5,914 bases of DNA from CAYZQE01 sp964480635 (GTDB lineage: Bacteria; Pseudomonadota; Gammaproteobacteria; GCA-001735895): contig CAYZQE010000115.1 of the NCBI GenBank assembly GCA_964480635.1, positions 1 to 5,914 on the forward strand. The letters run 5' to 3'. This document shows positions 1 to 5,914 of the stretch, one piece after another. A model generated the notes under the pieces. It made no database searches. It had not been told where the DNA came from and worked only from the letters and a program-made list of their open reading frames with translations. The stretch's first letter is position 1, and every line of letters starts with the position of its first letter. The position numbers and the translations under genes were made by a program.

Positions 1-157
1 TCATAAAAGTCACCTAACTTGACTGCTCTTGATGCTTTCACTCTTTGCCCTGCTAAATGCACTTTACCACCATTAACTGCTGTGCTCGCAATGGCACGTG
101 TTTTATAAAACCGCGCCGCCCAGAGCCATTTATCTAAACGGACTTTATCGCTTTCAT
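1..157 (-). CDS. hslR: Hsp15-like S4 RNA-binding protein (HslR), N-terminal part, apparent frameshift at codon 2-3
   Basis: Hsp15 is a small heat-shock protein that binds free 50S subunits carrying a stalled nascent chain and helps recycle them. About 50 residues are visible. From position 149 leftwards one frame stays open to the window edge and reads RLDKWLWAARFYKTRA followed by GGKVHLAGQRVKASRAVKLGD, the S4 RNA-binding fold of HslR. The rest (family about 130 residues) lies outside the window. The start is odd. The only suitable ATG (155-157), 5 nt after the trxC stop, is in another frame and reaches a stop after seven codons. The S4 frame has no ATG, GTG or TTG before its upstream stop. 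One extra A in the AAA after the ATG would give MKSDKVRLDKW, a normal HslR beginning. I infer a one-base deletion, either a sequencing/assembly error or a real inactivating mutation. The family call is firm; the intactness is not. Confidence 0.85.
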
Positions 158-162
158 TTTTT

Positions 163-597
163 TTAGAGATGGCTTTTTACCCAGCTTAATAAATCTGGTA
201 ACCCCATAGCACCGGGTTGACGCACTATTTCTTGCCCATTTTTAAATATGGCTAAGGTGGGTATGCTTTGTATACGCAATTGAGCACCTAAACTTTGCTC
301 TGCCTCGGTATTTACTTTCAGTAAGCGCACCCTTGGCTCTAATTGAATGGCCGCTTGTTCGAAAATAGGCCCCATCATTTTACAAGGGCCACACCATGGC
401 GCCCAAAAATCGACTAATACGGGAATGTGATTTTTAGTAATCAATCGATTAAAGTTTGCTGCTGTCGCTTCACTTGGTTTGCCTTGAAACAATGCAGATT
501 TACATTTTCCGCACACTGGGTTTTCATCCATTTTTTCTTGAGGAACCGCATTAATGCCTTGGCATGAAGGACAAACAATATGTAATTTTTCAGTCAT
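163..597 (-). CDS. trxC: Thioredoxin 2 (zinc-binding thioredoxin TrxC)
   Basis: Cytoplasmic protein-disulfide reductase, 144 residues, a normal length for thioredoxin 2. The N-terminal extension carries two CxxC pairs (C9/C12 and C29/C32), the zinc-binding module that separates thioredoxin 2 from thioredoxin 1. The thioredoxin fold follows from about residue 42, with the active site WCGPC at 68-72, the buried aspartate D63 and the cis-proline in SIPT (P113). No signal peptide is present, consistent with a cytosolic protein reduced by thioredoxin reductase. In E. coli trxC is induced by OxyR; I see no OxyR site here, and the gene appears to be read as part of a longer transcript. Its ATG lies 16 nt after the stop of the HDOD gene, with no clear Shine-Dalgarno in front, and hslR starts 5 nt after its stop. 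All key residues are intact. Confidence 0.96.
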   Translation of the reverse strand: MTEKLHIVCPSCQGINAVPQEKMDENPVCGKCKSALFQGKPSEATAANFNRLITKNHIPVLVDFWAPWCGPCKMMGPIFEQAAIQLEPRVRLLKVNTEAEQSLGAQLRIQSIPTLAIFKNGQEIVRQPGAMGLPDLLSWVKSHL

Positions 598-613
598 TAT
601 TTTTAAGTTATCG

Positions 614-1852
614 TTAATTTAACAAGCTGTCCATTGAGGACACGTCATTTCTAGTGTGTTTTAAATATTCTTCAACAGATTCATATTCATCAAAAAAGCC
701 TAATTTATGAAAAACAGATAATGTTTCAAAATCTGGTAATTCAACATCATCATCTTTATGTTCATAAAGACATAATAAACGAGCCACAATCAAAACATCA
801 CAATAATCAACATCACCTTCAATATCTCGATGCCAATCGTCAGAATGCTCTATATATTCAATAAAATGTGGCGGAAAATTCCACTCATTAAATAACAATG
901 CTGAAATTGGGACCTTTAACTTATCAATGCTTTTTTCTAATTGATTCTTACTTTGCACTAATGATGGATTTTCATCAATGTGCATCAAAATAGGCAGTAT
1001 CCCTATTCCCTGTAATAAACCAGCTAAAACCGTTTGTTCTGCATCTAATTCATCACAAAAATCTTTTGTTAATATAAACCCTAATGATGAAATACGTCTC
1101 GTTAGTGCATAAAGTTTGAGCATTTCCTTTTTCATAAAACTTGTTTTTGCTTTATAGAGTTGGTGTACCGATAGGCTAAAGCTCAAATTACGTGTTGCCT
1201 CAACGCCCAAACGTCTCACCGCATCTTTTATCGTTTTAATTTCACGCCAAGTACCATAAAGCGGGCTATTAGATACTTTTAATAAACGTGCTGTTAACAC
1301 AGCATCTGTTTGCACAATATCAATAATTTCTTGGCTACCAACATCAAAAGAATTGACGGCTTTACGAATATTTAATGCAGCCTCTGGTAACAGTGGTAAA
1401 TCTAATTTTTTATTTTGAAAAGCAAAAAACAAATGTTGAAATATTGCTTCTTCAGAGTCATTTAATTCGGTTTCTGATTGTTCTATTGAGTTGGCTTGGC
1501 TTTGCATATATAAGCCATTAAATAAATCCTTATTGATTTCAAGCAATGTGCCATGACTACTAAACAAAACTGAATCTTCTTCTAAACCATCGTTAAAAAT
1601 AGTCCTTAATGCACGTTGGTCTGTATGTATAAATGTTTCTGTCAGAAAACCAGATGAAAACAAGGTTACTTCACCTTCTAGAAGATACATCATCAAATTT
1701 TCATCTTCAGTAATTAATGTTCGCGGGTCGATGTTTTTTAAAACCGCATCTTCAAAAACGAGACGCCGATCATTATGGCTTAAATCACATAAGGGAATAA
1801 GAGAATCTCGTTTTGCAAAAGAATGAAGCGATAAGCCTTTATTTTCAGACAT
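614..1852 (-). CDS. HDOD-domain signalling protein with N-terminal cyclic-nucleotide-binding-like domain
   Basis: A 412-residue cytoplasmic protein. Residues about 15-115 resemble the beta-barrel of the CRP/cNMP-binding family (LCDLSHNDRRLVF, then MMYLLEGEVTLFSSG at 54-68), but the phosphate-binding cassette with its Arg and Ser/Ala is not recognisable, so nucleotide binding is doubtful. Residues about 145-340 form an HDOD domain: LPLLPEAAL at 152-160, LTARLLKVSNSPLYG at 186-200, AVRRLG at 211-216, and LAGLLQGIGILPIL at 276-289. In true HD hydrolases the last motif carries a His-Asp pair; here it is Gln281-Gly282, so phosphohydrolase activity is unlikely, as is usual for HDOD proteins. The acidic tail (about 340-405) has no assigned domain. 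HDOD proteins act in signalling and regulation, often without known ligand. The ATG is 3 nt after the stop of the flavoprotein gene, which points to coupled translation. Domain call firm; specific role unknown. Confidence 0.85.
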   Translation of the reverse strand: MSENKGLSLHSFAKRDSLIPLCDLSHNDRRLVFEDAVLKNIDPRTLITEDENLMMYLLEGEVTLFSSGFLTETFIHTDQRALRTIFNDGLEEDSVLFSSHGTLLEINKDLFNGLYMQSQANSIEQSETELNDSEEAIFQHLFFAFQNKKLDLPLLPEAALNIRKAVNSFDVGSQEIIDIVQTDAVLTARLLKVSNSPLYGTWREIKTIKDAVRRLGVEATRNLSFSLSVHQLYKAKTSFMKKEMLKLYALTRRISSLGFILTKDFCDELDAEQTVLAGLLQGIGILPILMHIDENPSLVQSKNQLEKSIDKLKVPISALLFNEWNFPPHFIEYIEHSDDWHRDIEGDVDYCDVLIVARLLCLYEHKDDDVELPDFETLSVFHKLGFFDEYESVEEYLKHTRNDVSSMDSLLN

Positions 1853-1855
1853 CGC

Positions 1856-2833
1856 TTATTCTGCCACTTTAGTCGAAAAGTATTTCATAACTCTATCGGC
1901 AACAGAAAAACCACTTAAAACGGCTCCTTCAATTCTTGGCGCAGTACACCAATCTCCACAAGCACCGAAGCCTGTATCGTCATCAAATAAACAGTCTTCA
2001 TCAAGAGTATTAATAGGTGCTTTATAGAGCCAAAACTGAGCCGTTGCAGAATTAATATTCTCTAAATTTATTTGAGTTAAGTCACAAAAGACAATTGATA
2101 GTTGCTCAGCAACTTGTAATGCAGATAGAGCCGAGTATTTTTCTGACCATTCTGGATTCGCTATTAAAATGAGCGCACCAGTAGCATCTAAATAGCAGGA
2201 CGATAAAGCTGAATCAATAAAAACAGCGCTATCATATGGGATTTGGTCACTACCCTCTAAAACTAAAACAACACTCCACACCGATGAATATTGAATTTTA
2301 TTAAACTGTTTTTTCAATAAAGTAGAGGAATTGACTAAATCATTTTGAGCTGGAGTAGCCGAAGAAAAAATAATGCTGTCGAACAGCCCTAGATAACCAC
2401 CTTCAAAATCAAACAAACGCCATTGCTTTCCGTGCTGTTCAATATCACTAACTTCAATATTGAGTTGTACCGATATATCACTTAATAAATGCTTTACCAA
2501 TGAAACAGCATTTGGCTTTATAATATATTCTGATTCATTGGCATTTAATGTATTTGTTTCAGTTGCCCAAATTTCAACATTCCACGCACTTCGCTCGCTA
2601 ACCAAACCATCAATAACCCAACGATCAACAATCTGTTGAAAAAATGGCGTACTCACTGTAAACGATGATGTCGTTGATAGTGTTTCTGACAGATATAACC
2701 GCCCTCCGATATAAGGCGACTTCTCAAATATTGATATTTTTTTTACTAGGCCATTTAAAGCTCTAGCGCACACTGCAGCAGAAAGGCCAGCGCCAATAAT
2801 AGCCACTGATTTGTTCACTGATTTATTAGACAT
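1856..2833 (-). CDS. Renalase-like NAD(P)/FAD-dependent oxidoreductase
   Basis: A 325-residue soluble flavoprotein of the amine-oxidase/renalase fold. The N-terminal Rossmann motif is IIGAGLSAA (G14, G16, A19), with the acidic ribose-binding residue E37 in IFEKS and the GGR motif at 43-45. The C-terminal FAD-contact motif is CGDWC followed by RIEGAVLSG (GDW at 293-295, EGA at 302-304), which is characteristic of renalase-type proteins. Bacterial renalases oxidise wrongly reduced isomers of NAD(P)H; whether this one does is inference. The region after GGR, which in renalases usually carries a GAQYF-type motif, reads VSTPFF (60-65), so the substrate side is divergent. The ATG overlaps the stop of the upstream gene by one base (TAATG) and has no clear Shine-Dalgarno, suggesting translational coupling. 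It is followed after 3 nt by the HDOD gene. Confidence 0.8.
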   Translation of the reverse strand: MSNKSVNKSVAIIGAGLSAAVCARALNGLVKKISIFEKSPYIGGRLYLSETLSTTSSFTVSTPFFQQIVDRWVIDGLVSERSAWNVEIWATETNTLNANESEYIIKPNAVSLVKHLLSDISVQLNIEVSDIEQHGKQWRLFDFEGGYLGLFDSIIFSSATPAQNDLVNSSTLLKKQFNKIQYSSVWSVVLVLEGSDQIPYDSAVFIDSALSSCYLDATGALILIANPEWSEKYSALSALQVAEQLSIVFCDLTQINLENINSATAQFWLYKAPINTLDEDCLFDDDTGFGACGDWCTAPRIEGAVLSGFSVADRVMKYFSTKVAE

Positions 2834-3078
2834 TAATGGTTTGAAGATGAATCAAAATTAGGGAAGTCCGAAGCAAATAAGCCAACCCATTCTAATGCAG
2901 CCTCTTCACTAGTTAAAGCCCTTCCATCAACTCTTTGTATTTCTTTTCTATAATGCTCAATATGACATATTTGTTCGATCATGCGTAAATGAAAAACAGC
3001 CTGAGGATCATCAAACTCAAGACCAACCTCAAAACCTTCAATTAATGTTTTACACCATAAAACACAGCCTTCGATGCT
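2833..3078 (-). CDS. Small protein of unknown function, C-terminal 81 residues (5' end lost in the N gap)
   Basis: This frame is open from the gap edge (3078) to a TAA at 2833-2835 and does not belong to HtpG, whose C-terminus would end about 10-20 residues after the other gap edge. Visible are SIEGCVLWCKTLIEGF, then DDPQAVFHLRMIEQICHIEH, then DGRALTSEEAALEWVGLFA. It looks like a compact, mostly helical, soluble protein with no membrane segment. The residue pattern looks like real coding sequence, and the TAATG overlap with the flavoprotein start also supports the frame. The EEAALEWV stretch resembles the end of small conserved proteins of unknown function, but I cannot name a family. The visible cysteines are C5, C9 and C38 of the fragment; the spacing does not make an obvious metal site. 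The start codon and true length are hidden. Confidence 0.6.
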   Translation of the reverse strand, partial: SIEGCVLWCKTLIEGFEVGLEFDDPQAVFHLRMIEQICHIEHYRKEIQRVDGRALTSEEAALEWVGLFASDFPNFDSSSNH

Positions 3079-3178
3079 NNNNNNNNNNNNNNNNNNNNNN
3101 NNNNNNNNNNNNNNNNNNNNNNNNNNNNNNNNNNNNNNNNNNNNNNNNNNNNNNNNNNNNNNNNNNNNNNNNNNNNNN
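3079..3178. other. Assembly gap (100 Ns)
   Basis: A run of exactly 100 N, a conventional placeholder for a scaffold join whose real length may differ. It should contain, in minus-strand order, the last 10-20 codons and stop of htpG, a short intergenic stretch, and the start of the small unknown gene. Reading frame is not preserved in any meaningful way across it. Confidence 0.98.
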
Positions 3179-5022
3179 TCTTCTAATTGGCCGCCTTCAG
3201 CCAATATAGCTTGGTCAAACAAAAAACCACTCCAATCGTTAAATTGATCGTCAGATTTTTCTTCATCCATACGTTTAACTATAGGATGGTCTGGATTAAT
3301 TTCCAGTACCGGTTTACCCGCTGGCATGGCATGCCCTGCTTCACGCATTAAGCGTTGCATATGCATCGCCATATCATGTTCATTAATAACAATACACGCT
3401 GGCGAGTCAGTTAAACGAGAAGACACACGTACATCATCCACTTTAGATTCCAAGGCTTTTTTCATACGTTCAATCATTTCTTTAGACGATTCAACTTTCT
3501 CTTCTAATTCCTTTTTATCTTCTTCTGTATCCCCAAGGTCTAGCTCGCCCTTAGCGATTGATACCATTGATTTCCCATCGTACTCATTTAAGTGAGAGGT
3601 CAACCATTCGTCAACGCGGTCAGACAATAAAATAACCTCAAAGCCTTTTTTACGTAAAATTTCTAAATGCGGGCTATTTTTAGCGGCAGAAAAACTATCA
3701 GCAGCGATAAAATAAATTTTATCTTGCCCTTCTTTCATACGCGACACATAGTCATCTAGTGAAACGGTTTGCTCTTCCTTATCTAAATGAGTCGTCGCAA
3801 AGCGCAATAATTTGGCTATTTTCTCACGGTTAGCTATATCTTCAGCGGGCCCCTCTTTAATCACCTTACCAAACTCATCCCAAAACTTTTGGTACTTTTC
3901 AGGGTCGTTTTTAGCCATTTTTTCAAGCATTTGTAAGATTTTTTTAACCGATCCAGATTTAATACTATCAATCACTTTACTGCTTTGTAAAATTTCGCGT
4001 GACACGTTAAGCGGTAGGTTATTTGAATCAATTAAGCCCTTTACAAATCGTAAATATTTAGGAATTAACTGTTCAGAATCATCCATAATAAACACACGCT
4101 GAACAAACAATTTAATGCCATTGCTTGATTCACGCTCATATAAATCAAACGGTGCGCGCGATGGGATATAAAGCAGTGACGTATATTCGTTAGTGCCTTC
4201 TACACGGTTATGGCTCCAAGCCATTGGCTCTTCATAATCATGTGAAATATGTTTATAAAATTCGATGTATTCTTCTTTTTTAATCTCAGACTTAGATTTA
4301 GTCCACAAAGCAGAAGCTTGGTTAACTGTTTCATTTTCAATGGTAGTTTCACCGCCCTCTTCTTCAGGCTCGATGATTTTCTCCATAATAATAGGAAAAC
4401 TAATATGATCAGAATACTGACGAATTAATGATTTTAATTTCCAATCATTTAAAAATTCATCTTCGCCATCTTTAAGGTGTAAAACAACCTCAGTACCACG
4501 AGACGGCTTTTCAACAGACTCTAAGGTGTAATCGCCTTTTCCCTTTGATGTCCATTTAATACCGGTACTCGCGTCTTCACCTGCTTTTCGCGTGGTTAAT
4601 GAAACTTCATCAGCCACAATAAAGGATGAATAAAAACCGACGCCAAATTGACCAATCATTTTAGAATCGTTAACTTGGTCACCGGTTAATGAACTTAAAA
4701 ATGACTTAGTGCCTGATTTTGCAATGGTACCAATGTGGCTAATCACATCGTCACGACTCATGCCAATGCCATTATCAATAAAAGTAATTGTTTTCGCGTC
4801 TTTATCAAAAGAAATTTGAATACTCAGCTCACTATCATCTTCTAATAAAGTTGCATCAGAAACAGCTGTAAAACGTAATTTATCGCATGCATCTGACGCA
4901 TTTGAAATCAATTCACGCATAAAAATTTCTTTATTTGAATATAAAGAGTGGATCATTAAGTCCAATAATTGATTTACTTCTGTTTCAAAACCTAAGGTTT
5001 CGACTTTTGCGTCAGCGCCCAT
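3179..5022 (-). CDS. htpG: Molecular chaperone HtpG (bacterial Hsp90), C-terminal end lost in the N gap
   Basis: ATP-dependent homodimeric cytosolic chaperone that remodels client proteins, often with DnaK. Numbering from the ATG at 5020-5022, 614 residues are visible. The N-terminal GHKL ATPase domain (about 1-218) has RELISNASDA (E37 for hydrolysis, N41 for Mg), DNGIGM (83-88), GQFGVGF (124-130) and the GT at 176-177. A charged linker follows (about 218-231). The middle domain (about 240-500) contains NLPLNVSREILQ with the ATP-contacting Arg342. The C-terminal dimerisation domain runs from about 515 and includes LEINPDHPIVKRM and ends at AILAEGGQLE on the gap edge. E. coli HtpG is 624 residues, so only some 10-20 are missing. 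An in-frame TTG at 5034 is not the start, because it lies over the Shine-Dalgarno; the ATG at 5022 is well placed. Probably heat-induced, see the promoter upstream. Confidence 0.97.
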
Positions 5023-5028
5023 AAATAT

Positions 5029-5032
5029 CTCC
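5029..5032 (-). promoter_or_regulatory. Shine-Dalgarno of htpG
   Basis: GGAG on the minus strand with a 6-nt spacer (ATATTT) before the ATG at 5022-5020. It decides the start: the in-frame TTG at 5034-5032 shares a base with this motif and would add only four residues, MEIF, that the HtpG family does not need. Confidence 0.8.
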
Positions 5033-5061
5033 AATGTGTTTTAACGAATTTGTGACAAAGA

Positions 5062-5088
5062 ACGTGAGGTTTTAATTGTATATTTCAA
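5062..5088 (-). promoter_or_regulatory. Candidate sigma-32 (heat-shock) promoter of htpG
   Basis: On the minus strand, TTGAAA (5088-5083) is followed after 13 nt by CCTCACGT (5069-5062). The sigma-32 consensus is CTTGAAA, 13-17 nt, CCCCATNT; the -35 half matches well and the -10 half partly. Transcription would start near 5055, giving a leader of about 33 nt. E. coli htpG is a classical sigma-32 gene, which supports the assignment. The match is by eye and untested. Confidence 0.45.
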
Positions 5089-5104
5089 TGCATCAAAGCA
5101 GCAA
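5075..5104 (-). promoter_or_regulatory. Weak sigma-70-type promoter candidate overlapping the heat-shock promoter
   Basis: TTGCTG (5104-5099), an 18-nt spacer and TACAAT (5080-5075) on the minus strand. The -10 matches TATAAT at five of six positions, the -35 only modestly. It could give basal htpG expression between heat shocks. In AT-rich intergenic DNA such matches occur by chance, so this is tentative. Confidence 0.25.
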
Positions 5105-5435
5105 GTTTTCATCTTTTAAGAAAAATTGTAAATTTATTGCATAATCAATAATCATCACGCCATGACCGTAATGTTTTAATGCTATTTCATAAATCAATTA
5201 ATGCACCAGATTTAAACTGCAATTAAATCAGCTTTGGAAAACAATATGTCGCCATTCATTAAAACTATTTTTACAGCACTTTCTGTATGTCTCCTAATTA
5301 TTTTGGAATTATAGGCTAGAAAATCTTCCAATCTAATTAGACCATTTCAGAGTTCACTGAGCCACATGCTTTGTTTTAGTCATGGGTTGAATTTAGCATG
5401 GCGGAGGCATTGAGGTTTAATTCTGTTCTTATTTC
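5105..5435. other. Intergenic stretch without a convincing gene
   Basis: AT-rich DNA between the htpG promoter region and the inverted-repeat cluster. I see no tRNA or rRNA, no long ORF and no strong hairpin. A loose TTGGAA/TTCCAA inverted repeat with a 17-nt loop (5303-5331) is too weak to call. The part around 5385-5430 (a GGCGGAGGCATTGAGG stretch) is richer in G than its surroundings and could be the edge of an extragenic repeat, but I find no second copy here. Confidence 0.5.
5246..5314 (+). CDS. Doubtful 22-residue hydrophobic small ORF
   Basis: ATG at 5246, stop TAG at 5312, encoding MSPFIKTIF then TALSVCLLIILEL. It has one Lys near the N-terminus and then a hydrophobic run, so it could be a single-span small membrane protein or the signal-peptide remnant of a longer, decayed gene. 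A purine-rich GGAAAA lies 6-7 nt before the ATG. It would be divergent from htpG. No homology can be judged at this size, and hydrophobic ORFs of this length arise easily in AT-rich DNA. Confidence 0.2.
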   Translation: MSPFIKTIFTALSVCLLIILEL

Positions 5436-5476
5436 TTAACCACCTGATAATAATTCATTATAAATAAGGTGGTTAA
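5436..5476. repeat. Inverted repeat, 10-bp arms, 21-nt loop
   Basis: TTAACCACCT (5436-5445) pairs perfectly with AGGTGGTTAA (5467-5476). The loop holds a smaller nested repeat, ATAAT and ATTAT separated by AATTC, so the single strand could fold into an extended two-step hairpin. It is the first of three inverted repeats packed into 115 bp and lies in non-coding DNA, as palindromic extragenic repeats or small miniature elements often do. No T-tract follows on either strand, so it is not an obvious terminator. Confidence 0.6.
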
Positions 5477-5479
5477 CTT

Positions 5480-5500
5480 TAAAGGGTACTGACCCCTTTA
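5480..5500. repeat. Inverted repeat around GGGTACTGACCCC, REP-like
   Basis: TAAAGGG (5480-5486) and CCCTTTA (5494-5500) are perfect 7-bp arms around TACTGAC. The whole motif resembles extragenic palindromes of the AAAGGGGTCAGAGTAC type that I recall from gammaproteobacterial genomes, often near IS200-like (RAYT) transposase genes. That resemblance is from memory and not exact. No such transposase is in this window. Confidence 0.45.
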
Positions 5501-5522
5501 TCTCAAGGTTTTATAAAAGCCT

Positions 5523-5549
5523 GTTTAGTAGGCCAACGGCCTACTAAAC
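5523..5549 (-). terminator. Strong hairpin, likely terminator of the membrane-protein gene
   Basis: GTTTAGTAGGCC (5523-5534) and GGCCTACTAAAC (5538-5549) form a perfect 12-bp stem with a 3-nt loop, beginning 7 nt after the stop codon of the 111-residue membrane-protein gene. On the minus strand the stem is followed by AGGCTTTTAT, a short and interrupted T-tract, so intrinsic termination is plausible but not textbook. It could equally be a repeat element belonging with the two neighbouring inverted repeats. Confidence 0.5.
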
Positions 5550-5556
5550 GATATTA

Positions 5557-5892
5557 TTAGGTGATTATTGCATTGCATTTAACACAGACCTTTTGTTTAG
5601 AAAATGGATTTTTTTGTGTCATTGTTCCGCACGAATCACAAAACTTAATTGTAATTATATTGAAAATTATAGAAAACAATATAATGGGGATAACTATCCA
5701 ATAAACTTGTACTGGTTCTTGCTGTAGAAAGAGGAAAAATACAAATATTAGCCCCATTAGAATTAAAAATAATGGCAATAGTTTTCGTTTTTTAGGGATG
5801 TCTTTAGAAAATTTGAAAAATAGCATGCTGCTTACACATAGAACTACCCAAGTAATATGAAAGAGATTTATTAGAAAATCGTGATTAAGCAT
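5557..5892 (-). CDS. Small membrane protein with C-terminal zinc ribbon, function unknown
   Basis: A 111-residue protein with three predicted transmembrane segments (about 7-26, 38-56 and 62-82) and a cytosol-sized tail carrying two CxxC pairs, C85/C88 (FCDSCG) and C103/C106 (VCVKCN), spaced as in a zinc ribbon. A basic loop, KDIPKKRK at 30-37, between the first two segments would favour the cytoplasmic side, which puts the zinc ribbon on the opposite side of two further spans, also cytoplasmic. The ATG at 5892-5890 has AAGG 12 nt upstream, a long spacing, so the start is probable but not certain. I do not recognise a family. It is separated from htpG by about 530 bp with a strong hairpin directly after its stop, so it is likely a separate transcription unit. 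The composition is very AT-rich, partly because of its Ile/Leu/Phe/Lys content. Confidence 0.65.
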   Translation of the reverse strand: MLNHDFLINLFHITWVVLCVSSMLFFKFSKDIPKKRKLLPLFLILMGLIFVFFLFLQQEPVQVYWIVIPIILFSIIFNIITIKFCDSCGTMTQKNPFSKQKVCVKCNAIIT

Positions 5893-5914
5893 AACTATTT
5901 TTTACCTTATAACG

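Noticed and set aside
145..165. Programmed ribosomal frameshift producing HslR
   Set aside because: A shift right after the start codon would need slippage at ATGAAAG, where the re-paired codon (GAA for AAA) does not match a slippery heptamer; a missing base is simpler.
3326..3595. 89-codon open frame on the plus strand
   Set aside because: It lies wholly antisense to the HtpG C-terminal part, has a serine/isoleucine-rich product typical of a shadow frame, and no domain is recognisable.
3812..4102. 96-codon open frame on the plus strand
   Set aside because: Antisense to the HtpG middle domain, whose sequence is strongly conserved; no sign of an independent protein.
5032..5034. TTG start for htpG giving MEIFMGAD
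   Set aside because: The TTG overlaps the Shine-Dalgarno that serves the ATG at 5022, and the four extra residues are not part of HtpG.
5436..5476. Integron attC site suggested by the TTAACC and GGTTAA ends
   Set aside because: There is no integrase, no cassette array and no proper pair of core sites; the gene order around it is ordinary chromosome.
5436..5549. CRISPR-like array
   Set aside because: The three inverted repeats differ from one another and there are no regularly spaced direct repeats.

Overview
The window is AT-rich and reads as gammaproteobacterial chromosome. The evidence is a canonical HtpG, a zinc-finger thioredoxin 2 and the start of an Hsp15 (HslR)-type S4 protein. I cannot name a genus from the sequence. 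It looks like draft-quality assembly: there is a run of exactly 100 Ns at 3079-3178, and hslR appears to lack one base at its second or third codon.

Layout: all protein genes are on the minus strand, so they read from right to left. At the right end (5557-5892) is a small membrane protein with a C-terminal four-cysteine zinc ribbon. It is followed by a cluster of three inverted repeats (5436-5549), the first of which downstream of the gene is a likely terminator. A mostly empty intergenic stretch (about 5105-5435) follows, holding only a doubtful 22-codon ORF on the plus strand. Then comes a tight run of six genes: htpG (start 5022), an unidentified small gene cut by the gap (C-terminal 81 residues only), a renalase-like FAD oxidoreductase, an HDOD-domain regulatory protein, trxC, and hslR, which runs off the left edge.

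From the unidentified gene onward the spacing is 1 bp overlap (TAATG), 3 bp, 16 bp and 5 bp, so these genes are very probably co-transcribed and partly translationally coupled. Whether htpG belongs to the same transcript depends on the hidden gap sequence. Upstream of htpG is a plausible heat-shock (sigma-32) type promoter overlapping a weak sigma-70 type one, and a clear Shine-Dalgarno sequence that fixes the start at 5022.

As a set, the genes suggest a protein- and redox-stress locus: HtpG (Hsp90) and Hsp15 handle heat-damaged proteins and stalled 50S subunits, thioredoxin 2 repairs disulfides under oxidative stress, the flavoprotein may act on reduced nucleotides, and the HDOD protein is a likely signalling component. 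This joint role is inferred from proximity. An apparent 733-residue reading frame spanning 2833-5034 is an artefact of translating through the Ns. It joins two different genes and should not be read as an extended HtpG. I found no mobile element with a transposase, no CRISPR array and no RNA gene, and nothing I would call a new biological system with confidence.
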